NCBI GenBank assembly: GCA_026985095.1
Contig: JALSQW010000008.1
Span: 124,001-188,000, forward strand
Direction of reading: 5' to 3'
DNA length: 64,000 bases
DNA from: Acidimicrobiia bacterium
GTDB taxonomy: Bacteria > Actinomycetota > Acidimicrobiia > Spongiisociales > UBA5794
The translations under genes were made by a program, and so were the position numbers. This document shows positions 32,554 to 41,452 of the stretch, in pieces; position 1 is the first letter of the stretch; each line of letters starts with the position of its first letter. The notes under the pieces were generated by a model, which did not search any database, had not been told where the DNA came from, and saw only the letters and a program-made list of their open reading frames with translations.

Positions 32554-34329
32554 ATGCCCGAGTACACACCACCGCTGCGTGATATCTCGTTCGTCCTCGA
32601 CCACATCGCCGACATCGATGCGATCACGGCGCTTCCCGGCTTCGAGCACGTCGACCGAGACACCATCGACGGCGCCCTCGCCGAAGCCGGACGGTTCATG
32701 GCGGAGGTCTTCGCCCCCACCAACCGCGTCGGCGATCAGGTCGGCGCTCGGCTCGTCGACGGCCACGTGGTGACCCCCGACGAGTTCAAGAAGGCCTGGA
32801 CCCAGTACGTCGAAGCCGGATGGAACGCCGTGTCGGGCCCCGCGGAGTTCGGCGGGCATGGCTTCCCGCACGTCGTCGGATTCGCCATCAGCGAGATGAT
32901 GACCGCCGCCAACCTGGCGTTCAGTCTCTGTCCCATGCTCACCGGCAGTGCCATCACGGTGCTCAGAGATCACGGCGACGACCATCTGCGCTCGACCTAC
33001 CTCGAGAAGCTCGTCACCGCCGAATGGACCGGAACGATGGTCCTCACCGAGCCGGAGGCCGGGTCCGACGTCGGTGCGCTTCGCACCAAGGCCGAGCCGA
33101 ACGACGACGGCACCTGGTCCATCACCGGCACGAAGATCTTCATCACTTGGGGCGACCACGACCTGGCCGACAACATCGTCCACCTCGTCCTCGCCCGCAT
33201 CCCCGATGCGCCGCCGGGAACGAAGGGCATCTCGCTGTTCGTCGTCCCCAAGTTCCTCGTCGACGCCGACGGGGGTGTCGGCGAGCGCAACGCCATCCAA
33301 TGCGTGTCGATCGAACACAAGCTCGGCATCCACGCCAGCCCCACCTGCGTGCTGAGCTTCGAAGGCGCCACCGGTTGGATGCTCGGGGAGCCGAACCGAG
33401 GCATGCGCGCCATGTTCACGATGATGAACCAGGCCAGGGTCGAGGTCGGACTGGAGGGATTGGCCGTCTCCGAACGGGCCTATCAGAAGGCCCTCCACTA
33501 CTCGAAGGAACGCCGACAAGGCCGAGCCATCGACGCCCCGAGAAACGAGCAGTCGCCGATCATCGAGCATCCCGACGTTCGTCGGATGTTGATGACGATG
33601 CGGGCGTACAACGAGGCGATGCGGGCACTGTTGTACGACACCGCCGGCGCCGTCGACCGGGCCACCCACCATCCCGACGAGCACGAGCGGAACGCGGCCC
33701 GCGAACGAGCGGCGCTGCTGACACCGGTCGCCAAGGCCTGGTCGACCGACCTGGCGGTGGAGATGACCTCCATCGGGGTGCAGATCCACGGCGGGATGGG
33801 ATACATCGAAGAGACCGGCGCCGCCCAGTTCTACCGCGACTCGCGGATCACGCCCATCTACGAGGGAACCAACGGCATCCAAGCCATCGATCTGGTCATG
33901 CGGAAGCTCCCCATGGCCGGCGGTGACGTGGTTCGCGGCTACCTCCGTGAGATCGAGGACCTCGACGGTCCGCTCGCCGCGGCCGGGGAGCGCTTCGCGG
34001 CGATCCGGTCCCGCCTCGCCGCCGGCCTCGAGGTGCTGTCGAACGCCACGTCGTGGATGCTGACCCGGGACGATCCCCGCGACGTCCTCGCCGGAGCCAG
34101 CCCGTACCTCCGCATCTTCGGCACCGTCGCCGGAGGAGCGTACCTGGCCCGTCTGGCCCTGGCAGCCACCCCGACATCCGACGACGCGTGGGCGGAGGCG
34201 AAGATCGCCACCGCCGAGTTCTATGCGAACCAGCTCCTTCCCCAGGTGGAAGGTCTCGTCGCGGCGGTCGAAGCGGGCGCCGACGAGCTGTACGCGATCG
34301 ATCCCGCCCACCTGGAACCGGCATCCTGA
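32554..34329 (+). CDS. Acyl-CoA dehydrogenase (long form with C-terminal extension)
   Basis: This 591-residue flavoenzyme has the ACAD parts in order: an N-terminal helical domain, the FAD/substrate region V-L-T-E-P-E-A-G-S-D and I-T-G-T-K-I-F-I-T, and the C-terminal motif P-I-Y-E-G-T-N-G-I-Q, whose Glu is the catalytic base in this class. An extra C-terminal helical domain of about 120 residues matches the AcdA/DmdC-like long group. It would oxidise an acyl-CoA in beta-oxidation or a related pathway. Chain-length preference cannot be read off. Confidence 0.93.
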   Translation: MPEYTPPLRDISFVLDHIADIDAITALPGFEHVDRDTIDGALAEAGRFMAEVFAPTNRVGDQVGARLVDGHVVTPDEFKKAWTQYVEAGWNAVSGPAEFGGHGFPHVVGFAISEMMTAANLAFSLCPMLTGSAITVLRDHGDDHLRSTYLEKLVTAEWTGTMVLTEPEAGSDVGALRTKAEPNDDGTWSITGTKIFITWGDHDLADNIVHLVLARIPDAPPGTKGISLFVVPKFLVDADGGVGERNAIQCVSIEHKLGIHASPTCVLSFEGATGWMLGEPNRGMRAMFTMMNQARVEVGLEGLAVSERAYQKALHYSKERRQGRAIDAPRNEQSPIIEHPDVRRMLMTMRAYNEAMRALLYDTAGAVDRATHHPDEHERNAARERAALLTPVAKAWSTDLAVEMTSIGVQIHGGMGYIEETGAAQFYRDSRITPIYEGTNGIQAIDLVMRKLPMAGGDVVRGYLREIEDLDGPLAAAGERFAAIRSRLAAGLEVLSNATSWMLTRDDPRDVLAGASPYLRIFGTVAGGAYLARLALAATPTSDDAWAEAKIATAEFYANQLLPQVEGLVAAVEAGADELYAIDPAHLEPAS

Positions 34330-34350
34330 GGATCGCCCCCGTCCCGGCAG

Positions 34351-34370
34351 ACGGCCGGGATCCCGGCCGT
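34351..34370 (+). terminator. Perfect 20-bp palindrome after acyl-CoA dehydrogenase
   Basis: The sequence forms an 8-bp GC stem with a GATC loop, 21 nt after the stop codon, before the helicase promoter. It has no T-tract. Confidence 0.5.
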
Positions 34371-34386
34371 AGCGCCCCGCGACGAC

Positions 34387-34504
34387 TACCTTTCGGGTCG
34401 GGCCGGCGCAGGAAACCGCCAGGACGGAGAGGTTCCGTTCCTCCCATGGCCACCTCCGGTGGTGTCGGGATCAGGCCCCTTCTCCAGTACCGACCCGAGG
34501 GAAC
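34387..34504 (+). promoter_or_regulatory. Promoter and long leader of DEAD-box helicase gene
   Basis: A TACCTT -10-like hexamer is at 34387-34392, so transcription would start near 34399 and leave a leader of about 105 nt. That is long for this window, where most messages appear leaderless. The leader contains short inverted repeats (for example CCACC-TCC-GGTGG near 34450-34462). Long leaders are common before cold-shock RNA helicase genes. Confidence 0.4.
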
Positions 34505-35746
34505 ATGCCCGATACGACCACCGATCTGTCCACCGACGTCTCCTTCGCCGATCTCGGCGTCCCCCAGGACCTCACCGAGCTCCTCGCCTCGCAGGGGATC
34601 GAACGTCCCTTCCCCATCCAGGCCATGACGATCCCCGATGTGCTCGCCGGCCGCGACGTCCTCGGCAAGGCGAAGACCGGATCGGGCAAGACCCTCGCCT
34701 TCGGACTTCCGATGGCCATCAAGCTCGAGGAGGCCCGCCCCGGCCGACCCCGCGGCCTGGTCCTCGTCCCCACCCGCGAGCTCGCCCAGCAGGTGACCTC
34801 GGCGCTGCGGCCGCTGCTGGCGACCCGCGGCATGCACCTGATCGCCGTCTACGGTGGATCATCCATGCAGGAGCAGATCGACGCTCTCGAGGGTGGGGTG
34901 GAGGTGGTCATCGCCACTCCGGGAAGGCTCATCGATCTGCTCGAGCGCCGCAAGGTCCGCTTCGACGACATCGAGGTCGTCGCCATCGACGAAGCCGACC
35001 AGATGGCCGACATGGGGTTCATGCCGCAGGTCCGTCGGATCATGTCCGCCATGCCCGAGTCGCATCAGACGGTGCTGTTCTCGGCCACCTTGGACCACCA
35101 GGTCCAAGAGCTCGTCGATCGCTACCTGACCGAACCGATCGACCACGCGGTCGAATCCCCCACCGAGACGGTCAGCACGATGTCGCATCGCTTCTTGAAG
35201 GTGCACCACATGGACAAGGTCAAGGTGGCCGCCCGCATCGCCGGCGCTGCCGAACGCACCTTGATGTTCACCCGCACCAAGCACGGCGCCGACCGGCTCG
35301 CTCGCGACCTCGCCGACGAGGGCGTCCGCGTCGCGGCGATCCACGGGGACCTTCCCCAGCACAAGCGGGAACGGTCCCTCGAGAGCTTCCGCTCCGGAAC
35401 GATCGCGGTCCTCGTCGCCACCAACGTCGCCGCCCGCGGCCTCCACATCGACGCCGTCGACATCGTCGTCCATTTCGATCCGCCGGACGACCCCAAGACG
35501 TACCTGCACCGCTCGGGCCGTACCGCCCGCGCCGGCGAGTCGGGGCTCGTGGTCACGCTGGTCGAGTGGGATCAGGTGAACGAGGTCCTCGGGATCCAAC
35601 GACGAGCCGGGTTGAACGTTCCGATCATCAAGATGCTCTCCAACGACGATCGGCTCGACGATCTGGCCGGGTGGGAGCCGCCGCCGGACCTGGCACCCTT
35701 CAAGGGTCGCACCCGACGCAGCCTCAGCCGGCGTCGCCGGCGCTGA
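34505..35746 (+). CDS. DEAD-box RNA helicase
   Basis: This 413-residue protein has the Q motif (F-P-I-Q), motif I A-K-T-G-S-G-K-T, Ia P-T-R-E-L-A, Ib T-P-G-R, II D-E-A-D, III S-A-T, V A-R-G-L and VI H-R-S-G-R-T-A-R. It ends in a short basic tail, like RhlE/DeaD-type enzymes. It unwinds short RNA duplexes in ribosome assembly or mRNA turnover. The cyclophilin gene follows 40 nt downstream. Confidence 0.95.
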   Translation: MPDTTTDLSTDVSFADLGVPQDLTELLASQGIERPFPIQAMTIPDVLAGRDVLGKAKTGSGKTLAFGLPMAIKLEEARPGRPRGLVLVPTRELAQQVTSALRPLLATRGMHLIAVYGGSSMQEQIDALEGGVEVVIATPGRLIDLLERRKVRFDDIEVVAIDEADQMADMGFMPQVRRIMSAMPESHQTVLFSATLDHQVQELVDRYLTEPIDHAVESPTETVSTMSHRFLKVHHMDKVKVAARIAGAAERTLMFTRTKHGADRLARDLADEGVRVAAIHGDLPQHKRERSLESFRSGTIAVLVATNVAARGLHIDAVDIVVHFDPPDDPKTYLHRSGRTARAGESGLVVTLVEWDQVNEVLGIQRRAGLNVPIIKMLSNDDRLDDLAGWEPPPDLAPFKGRTRRSLSRRRRR

Positions 35747-35786
35747 GAACCGACTCGTCCGCTCACACAGGAGGAACGAACCCACC

Positions 35787-36293
35787 ATGTCCAAGCAGTA
35801 CGACGCTCCCCCGGCGATGACCCTCGACCTCGACTCCACCTACGAGGCGACCCTGCACACCACCGAGGGTGCGATCACGATCCGCCTGTTCGCCGAAGAC
35901 GCCCCCATCACGGTGAACAACTTCGTGACCCTCGCACGAGACGGCTTCTACGACGAGGTCATCTTCCATCGGGTCGTGCCCGGATTCGTGATCCAGGGCG
36001 GCGACCCGACCGGAACCGGGCGAGGCGGCCCGGGATACCGCTTCCGCGACGAGCTCGACAAGCCCCGGCGCTACTCGCGGGGTACCGTCGCGATGGCGAA
36101 CGCCGGACCCAACACCAACGGCTCGCAGTTCTTCATCTGCCTCGACGACGTGGGCTTGCCTCACCAGTACACGATCTTCGGGGAGGTCACCGACGGCATG
36201 GACGTCGTCGACGCCATCGCGGCATCGGACCTGCGGGGAGAACGTCCCGTCGAGGACGTCACCATCACCACGGTCGACGTCGTTCAGACCTGA
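35787..36293 (+). CDS. Cyclophilin-type peptidyl-prolyl isomerase
   Basis: This 168-residue protein has the cyclophilin core: F-H-R-V-V-P-G-F-V-I-Q-G-G-D, M-A-N-A-G-P-N-T-N-G-S-Q-F-F-I and F-G-E-V. The catalytic Arg and the Q-F-F segment are intact. It has no signal peptide, so it is cytoplasmic. CAGGAGGA precedes the ATG. It converges on the cytochrome c gene. Confidence 0.95.
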   Translation: MSKQYDAPPAMTLDLDSTYEATLHTTEGAITIRLFAEDAPITVNNFVTLARDGFYDEVIFHRVVPGFVIQGGDPTGTGRGGPGYRFRDELDKPRRYSRGTVAMANAGPNTNGSQFFICLDDVGLPHQYTIFGEVTDGMDVVDAIAASDLRGERPVEDVTITTVDVVQT

Positions 36294-36308
36294 ACCCGTC
36301 GGTCCCGA

Positions 36309-36830
36309 CTACTGCAGAGTGCGCAGGAAGGCGACGACGTCGGCGATGTCCTGATCCGACAGCGACGGGTTGCCGCCCTTGGGTGGCATCGCCACCCCGG
36401 TCGTGTTGGCCGGATCGTCCACCGGGCGGCCCGTCTCGATGAAGGCCACGAGCTCCTCGTCGGTGAGGCCCTGGATGAACTCGCTGTTGGTCAGGTCCTT
36501 GCCCAGACCCGGGATGCCCGTGGCATCCGGACCGTGACAAGCCACGCAGGTGCCCTTGTAGATCTCCTCACCGCGGGCTGCCGCCTCGCCGTCGCCGGCC
36601 CCACCGTCGCCCGGGACCGTCGTCGGGCCTCCACCGCCAGGGGCCGAGGTGGTGGTGGGCGGCACCGCCACCGATCCGGACGGCGACCGGTTCGCCGCCG
36701 CGACGGCGCCCCACGCGAGGGCGATGACCGCCACCGCGATCAGGAGCGGGACGAGCCACAGCACGGGCGAGCCGTCGTCGTCGTGGTCCGCGGGGGAAGC
36801 AGCGCCTTCGGGGTTCACGGAGTCGTTCAT
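36309..36830 (-). CDS. Membrane-anchored cytochrome c
   Basis: This 173-residue protein has one N-terminal membrane helix (about 23-45), a Pro/Gly/Thr-rich linker, and a class I cytochrome c domain with C95-V-A-C98-H99 and likely axial Met148 (V-A-M-P-P). It is an extracytoplasmic one-electron carrier tethered to the membrane. No oxidase genes are nearby, so its partner is not known. Confidence 0.9.
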   Translation of the reverse strand: MNDSVNPEGAASPADHDDDGSPVLWLVPLLIAVAVIALAWGAVAAANRSPSGSVAVPPTTTSAPGGGGPTTVPGDGGAGDGEAAARGEEIYKGTCVACHGPDATGIPGLGKDLTNSEFIQGLTDEELVAFIETGRPVDDPANTTGVAMPPKGGNPSLSDQDIADVVAFLRTLQ

Positions 36831-36922
36831 GGGCGATCCACTCGTCTCGACGTCGGTACCGCCGAGAGCCTAGCGTCGCCACCGGATTCGCCATATTCCC
36901 CGACGAGAGCGACCGCGATCTG

Positions 36923-37204
36923 TCAGCTCGCCAACCGGCGCCGACGGTCCCGGATGCGACGGCGAAGCCGGCGGCGGTCGTCGGCGTCCATCCCACCCCA
37001 CACGCCTTCGGTCTGGTTCGTGCTGAGGGCGAACTGGAGGCACGCCTCCCGGACGGGACATGCGGCGCAGATCTCCTTGGCGACCCGGGAACCCGCAGGA
37101 TCCTCCTCCGTGGGGAAGAACAGCTCCGTCGGAGCCTCCGCGCACGCCGCCTGTCGGCGCCAGTCCTCGTTCGGTTCCCACGTCAGATCGTGAAGCGCAA
37201 GCAT
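36923..37204 (-). CDS. WhiB-family iron-sulfur transcriptional regulator
   Basis: This 93-residue protein has the four cysteine ligands C21, C46, C49 and C55 (C-x2-C-x5-C in the last three), the G-V-W-G-G turn (67-71) and a C-terminal basic tail. WhiB proteins bind a 4Fe-4S cluster and regulate genes with the primary sigma factor in response to oxygen, NO or redox state. They occur only in Actinobacteria and their phages, which supports the host assignment. The start M-L-A-L-H-D fits the family; the longer open frame upstream is not coding-like. Confidence 0.93.
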   Translation of the reverse strand: MLALHDLTWEPNEDWRRQAACAEAPTELFFPTEEDPAGSRVAKEICAACPVREACLQFALSTNQTEGVWGGMDADDRRRLRRRIRDRRRRLAS

Positions 37205-37325
37205 GCCGCCTACCGTCCCTTCGTCGCCGCATCCAGAGAACGTTGCCGGATGCAACCGTGTTCCCACCTTCTTCCTGGACGGCGAGGGTCGCACCTCGGC
37301 GAACGAGACGAGCGAACGGACCGGT

Positions 37326-37985
37326 TCAGGACGGCATACGGGTGTCGTCGAACTCCCAGCCGAGATCATCGGCACGCACCGCGATCACGCCCTCGAGACG
37401 ATGCACCAGTTCGACCAGGATCCGGGCATCCGACCGGTTGGGCACCGTGCCCGACACGGTGGCGATGCCCTCGGTGACGTCGACGTCGACCACTGCGGGA
37501 TCCAACAGGAGGATCCGTTCCACCACGTCGTGGCGGATCTCGTCGGCGATGACCGAGTCGGGTCTGGCGAACGCCGCGACGATGTCGGCCCGGGAGACGA
37601 TCCCCTCCAAACGTCCCTCCGGGTCGACCACGGGGAGGCGCTTGACACCGTGCTGGGACATCTTCCGGGCGGCTTCGGAGATGTCCGAATCCATGTCGAT
37701 GCAGATCGGGTTCCGCGACATCGCGTCGGCGACCAGGGTTCCTTCCCGCGGCTTGCGCTCGCCGAACACGGTCGCCAGGAGACGACGGCGCTGGTTCCCC
37801 CAGGCCCGATCCGCCTCGGCCTCGACGAAGTCGGCCTCGGTGATGATCCCGACGACCGTGCCGTCGGGATCCAGAACCGGGAGACCACTCACACCGGCAT
37901 CGATCATCTTCCGCGCCGCCTCCTTGAGACCGGCCGTCGGCTCGATCGCGACGACGTCGGTCGACATGACGTCCCTGACCTTCAC
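37326..37985 (-). CDS. CBS-pair protein with C-terminal BON domain
   Basis: This 219-residue protein has two CBS motifs (about 1-60 and 83-140) and a BON domain (about 145-210). CBS pairs bind adenosyl nucleotides; BON domains bind phospholipids or other surfaces. In mycobacteria a CBS-pair protein (Hrp1) belongs to the DosR hypoxia regulon, and here a DevR/DevS-like pair lies beside it. The GTG start (37985) has AAAGGA upstream. Confidence 0.88.
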   Translation of the reverse strand: MKVRDVMSTDVVAIEPTAGLKEAARKMIDAGVSGLPVLDPDGTVVGIITEADFVEAEADRAWGNQRRRLLATVFGERKPREGTLVADAMSRNPICIDMDSDISEAARKMSQHGVKRLPVVDPEGRLEGIVSRADIVAAFARPDSVIADEIRHDVVERILLLDPAVVDVDVTEGIATVSGTVPNRSDARILVELVHRLEGVIAVRADDLGWEFDDTRMPS

Positions 37986-38043
37986 GATGGTTCCTTTCGA
38001 CGTCCGTTCCGGGGCCAGGCTAGTGAGCCGCCCGGCAGGTGGC

Positions 38044-38730
38044 TCAATCCTCCCAGTCCTCCGGCGGATAGTGGTGCTCCCGCATGGTGGCGATCCTCGC
38101 CGCGTACGCAGCCGCCTCCGACCGGCGCCGCATCTCCATCTTCGACAGCAGGTTCGAGACGTAGTTCTTGACCGTCTTCTCGGCGAGGAACAGCTCCTCG
38201 GCGATCTGCCGGTTCGTCTTCCCTTGGGCGATGAGGTCCAGGATCCGACGCTCCTGCGGCGAGAGCCTCGCCAGCAGCGGATCCTCGGCGTGCTGCTTGC
38301 GGAGCTTCTCGAAGAGCCGCTCGGTCATCTCGGGATCGAGCAGCGACTCACCGGCGCCGACCTTGCGGATCGAATCGATCAGCGCAGCCGAATCGATCCG
38401 CTTGAGCACGTACCCGGCGGCGCCGGCCATGATGGCCGCCATGAGCGCCTCCTCGTCGGCGTAGGAGGTCAACATGAGGACCCCCACATCGGGCCAGCGA
38501 GCCTTGATCTCCCGGCACGTCTCGACGCCCGAACCGTCGGGAAGGCGCACGTCGAGAACGACCACGTCGGGAGCGTCGTAGCCGACCCGACGGATCCCAT
38601 CCGCCGCGGTCCCGGCCTCCCCGACCACCGTGAACCCCTCCTGGGCGTCGAGGAGCGCTTTGAGCCCCTGACGGACGACCTCGTGATCGTCCACCAACAC
38701 GATCCGGAGATCTCTCGCTGCGTCGCTCAT
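38044..38730 (-). CDS. DevR/DosR-like response regulator
   Basis: This 228-residue protein has a receiver domain with D15-D16 (in V-D-D-H-E-V-V) and phosphoacceptor D60, then a LuxR-type helix-turn-helix (L-S-P-Q-E-R-R-I-L ... K-T-V-K-N-Y-V-S-N-L-L). A V-G-A-G-E-S-L-L-D linker matches DosR. It diverges from the GAF histidine kinase gene over 83 nt holding back-to-back promoters. It is probably a hypoxia or redox regulator, by analogy. Confidence 0.9.
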   Translation of the reverse strand: MSDAARDLRIVLVDDHEVVRQGLKALLDAQEGFTVVGEAGTAADGIRRVGYDAPDVVVLDVRLPDGSGVETCREIKARWPDVGVLMLTSYADEEALMAAIMAGAAGYVLKRIDSAALIDSIRKVGAGESLLDPEMTERLFEKLRKQHAEDPLLARLSPQERRILDLIAQGKTNRQIAEELFLAEKTVKNYVSNLLSKMEMRRRSEAAAYAARIATMREHHYPPEDWED

Positions 38731-38737
38731 GTCCTCA

Positions 38738-38743
38738 ACGGTA
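38738..38743 (-). promoter_or_regulatory. -10 element (TACCGT), leaderless start at 38730
   Basis: TACCGT on the minus strand, 7 nt before ATG 38730. Confidence 0.45.
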
Positions 38744-38800
38744 ATGGTTCGCGGTCGCTTCGGCCGGGTTCCCCAGGAACCGAACCCGGATCCGGAGCGT

Positions 38801-38806
38801 TACCCT
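38801..38806 (+). promoter_or_regulatory. -10 element (TACCCT), leaderless start at 38814
   Basis: TACCCT lies 7 nt before GTG 38814. Confidence 0.5.
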
Positions 38807-38813
38807 GGTCCTC

Positions 38814-39926
38814 GTGGATCCCCATCCGTTCGGCCCCGAGCGCCTCAAGGCCCTGGTCGAAGGAGCCGCGTCGGTCGCCGGCCAGACCGACCTGCAGGCG
38901 GTCCTCGCCAACACCGTGGACACCGCCATGGAGATCACCGGGGCCCGCTATGGAGCGCTCGGCGTCCTCGGCGATCACGGGTCGCTGGTGGACTTCGTGT
39001 ACCGCGGGTTGACGCCCGCCGAAGCCCGGGCCATCGGGGAGCTGCCCAAAGGACGCGGTGTGCTGGGACTCATCGCGCGCGCCGGCGAGACGATCCGCCT
39101 CGACGATCTGGAGCAGCATCCCGACGCCGTCGGCTACCCCCCTCATCATCCGGAGATGCACACCTTCTTGGGGGTGCCGATCCGGGCCGGCAACGAGCTG
39201 TTCGGGAACCTCTACCTGACCAACAAGCCCTCCGGCTTCACCGCCGAAGACGAGGCCCTGGTCGAAGCCCTCGCCCTCATCGTGGGAGCCGCCGTCCGCA
39301 CCGTGCGTCTCCAGACCCGCCTCCGCACCTTGGCGGTGGCCGAAGACCGCGAACGGATCGCCATGGACCTCCACGATGCCATCATCCAGGACCTGTTCGC
39401 CGTCGGCCTGTCCCTCCAGGCGCAGACGCTCAAGGTCGCCGACCCCGAAGTCCGCGAAGCATTGGAAGCCAACGTGGCGAGCCTCGACGAGGCCATCGCG
39501 GCCCTCCGCCGCTTCATCTTCGAGCTGCCCACGGAAGCCCCGACGGACATCCGCTCCGATCTGCGGGAGGTCATCACCGCCCTCACCGGACCGTACGACG
39601 ACGTCTCGGTCGAAGTGAGCTACACCGGCGACCTGGACGCCTTGACACCCACCGTCTGCAAGGACGTCCGACAGTTTGTCTCCGAGGCCGTCTCCAACGC
39701 GCTCCGTCATTCCGGGAGCGACCGCATCACCGTGCGGGTGGATGGCCGACCGGACCGGCTCGTGATCGAAGTGACCGATCACGGCTCCGGCTTCGACCCC
39801 GAGACGGCCGTGTGGGGACTGGGGCTCGCGAACCTCCAGAGCAGGGCTCACCGGGCCGGCGGCACCCTCGACATCGACTCGGAACCCGGCAAAGGCACGA
39901 CCCTGCGCGCGTCGCTGCCCCTCTAG
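38814..39926 (+). CDS. DevS/DosS-like GAF sensor histidine kinase
   Basis: This 370-residue cytoplasmic kinase has one GAF domain (about 15-165), a HisKA_3 helix with D-L-H187-D-A-I-I-Q-D-L-F, and an HATPase domain with G-L-G-L-A-N-L. The GAF segment P-P-H-H-P-E-M-H-T-F-L-G-V-P-I (109-123) looks like the region that binds heme in mycobacterial DosS/DosT GAF-A. A heme-based O2/NO/CO sensor is therefore possible. It has one GAF rather than two. The partner regulator is divergently encoded. Confidence 0.9.
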   Translation: MDPHPFGPERLKALVEGAASVAGQTDLQAVLANTVDTAMEITGARYGALGVLGDHGSLVDFVYRGLTPAEARAIGELPKGRGVLGLIARAGETIRLDDLEQHPDAVGYPPHHPEMHTFLGVPIRAGNELFGNLYLTNKPSGFTAEDEALVEALALIVGAAVRTVRLQTRLRTLAVAEDRERIAMDLHDAIIQDLFAVGLSLQAQTLKVADPEVREALEANVASLDEAIAALRRFIFELPTEAPTDIRSDLREVITALTGPYDDVSVEVSYTGDLDALTPTVCKDVRQFVSEAVSNALRHSGSDRITVRVDGRPDRLVIEVTDHGSGFDPETAVWGLGLANLQSRAHRAGGTLDIDSEPGKGTTLRASLPL

Positions 39927-40041
39927 GGGAGTCGATCGCTGCGAGCGCTCCCGCCGGGACGGAGAAGTTCGCTGCAGTGTGCGCGCATGGCTACCCTTCG
40001 GGCGCTCGCGAACGACCGGCGAGACCAGGGGAGACTGCACC

Positions 40042-40572
40042 ATGGTCATGAAGATCACCTACCGCGGAACCGAGACCGTCGTACCCGACGGCGGCTCCGC
40101 CGTCATCGGCGCCGACCCGGAGGCCACCGTTCGGATCGCCAAGCCGGGTATCTCTCGCCGACACGTCGTGATCTCGGGCAGCGATGGCATGTGGGTGCTC
40201 GAGGACGCGGCCTCCAAGAACGGCACCTTCCACAACGGGACCCGCATCCGCCGCCTCGAGCTGACCGGCCCCACCACGGTGCGCCTCGGCCATCCCACCG
40301 AAGGCGAGCTGGTCGCGTTGACCCCCGGCGATCGGGAGGCGACGAAGGTCGTGACGCCAGCCCCCGCATCGCGACCGACCCCGGCGAGGCCCGCGGCCCG
40401 GAGCGTGCCGGGGTCCGCGGCGACCTCCACCGACCCCCGACTGGACGACCTCGTCGCCACGCTCGCCGACACGGTCAAGGCGGTGCGAGGGTTGACGTTC
40501 TCGGTCTGGGCGATGATCGCGATCACCGCCGTCCTGGCGCTGCTGACCCTCTTCGTGGGCATCCTCGGCTGA
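40042..40572 (+). CDS. FHA-domain membrane protein
   Basis: This 176-residue protein has an N-terminal FHA domain (about 5-95) with the phosphothreonine-binding residues in I-S-R-R-H and S-K-N-G-T. A Pro/Ala-rich linker and one C-terminal membrane helix (about 148-172) follow. It would recruit Ser/Thr-phosphorylated proteins to the membrane. GGGGAG precedes the ATG, and a TACCCT -10 at 39992-39997 gives a short leader. No Ser/Thr kinase is in the window. Confidence 0.88.
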   Translation: MVMKITYRGTETVVPDGGSAVIGADPEATVRIAKPGISRRHVVISGSDGMWVLEDAASKNGTFHNGTRIRRLELTGPTTVRLGHPTEGELVALTPGDREATKVVTPAPASRPTPARPAARSVPGSAATSTDPRLDDLVATLADTVKAVRGLTFSVWAMIAITAVLALLTLFVGILG

Positions 40573-40591
40573 TCCGACCGCCTCGGCGCGG

Positions 40592-41452
40592 TCATTGCTC
40601 CCCGGTGGAGTCCCGCAGGAAGCGCTCGATCTCGTCGACGAGCTCGTCGGCGGTCGGCAACGACTCGAACGACGGTGGGGGCGTCTGCGCATCGACAGCC
40701 GATTCGAGCTTCGCGACGTACGCCCTGGCGTCTTCTCTCCCGGCCACGATCCGGTCCAGCTCCTCGCGTTGCGCCGCCGCCTCCTCGGCCACGGTGCCCA
40801 CCGGAACGTCGATCCCGAGCTGACGCGACAGGTGCTCCAAGAGGGCGAGCTCCCCTGCGTGGTAGGGCTCGTTGACGTAGTGCGGGACCTGCGCCCAGTA
40901 GCCGACGGCGGGGATCCCCGCATCGGCGAACCCGGCCCGGATGATGCTGACCGCGGCCGCCGGCACGACCAGCTCGTTGTGCAGGACCTCGTCGCCGGGG
41001 GCGAGAAGGCCGTCGTCCGAGACGGTGCACACCACCCGCACCGGTCGCGTGTGCGGCACCGGTGCGGGGACGGCACCCAACGTCACCAGCTTCGAGACGC
41101 CGATGCGGCGACCGAGATCGACCAGCTCTGCGGTGAGACGCTGCCAACGGAAATCCGGTTCGCTCCCGGAACCCACCAGGACGGTCTGGCCTCCGACGTC
41201 GGCGCGCACGATCTCGAAGGAGGGCCACACGACCTCATCCAGGTTCCCCTCCGAGAAATGCAACACCGGCCGGTTGGACCGGAAATCGAACACCCGATCG
41301 GAATCGACCTCCGCGACCAGGTTCCCCTCGGCAGCGAGCCTCCGGGCGGCTCCGCTGGCGACGCCCGAGGCGTCTCCCCAGCCCGCCAGGGCCAGCACGA
41401 ACGGAGCCCCGGCGGTTCCCTCCAGGTCGACGATCCGAACCAGGTCGCTCAT
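40592..41452 (-). CDS. PAC2-family protein
   Basis: This 286-residue protein matches the PAC2 (proteasome assembly chaperone 2-like) family. It begins with a conserved strand and A-G-W-G-D-A-S-G, and includes P-H-T-R-P and G-Y-W-A-Q-V-P-H-Y-V. Its role in actinobacteria is not firmly known. The start overlaps the PPOX gene stop as ATGA. The Bpa proteasome activator gene lies just upstream, which is suggestive but not proof of a link. Confidence 0.88.
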   Translation of the reverse strand: MSDLVRIVDLEGTAGAPFVLALAGWGDASGVASGAARRLAAEGNLVAEVDSDRVFDFRSNRPVLHFSEGNLDEVVWPSFEIVRADVGGQTVLVGSGSEPDFRWQRLTAELVDLGRRIGVSKLVTLGAVPAPVPHTRPVRVVCTVSDDGLLAPGDEVLHNELVVPAAAVSIIRAGFADAGIPAVGYWAQVPHYVNEPYHAGELALLEHLSRQLGIDVPVGTVAEEAAAQREELDRIVAGREDARAYVAKLESAVDAQTPPPSFESLPTADELVDEIERFLRDSTGEQ

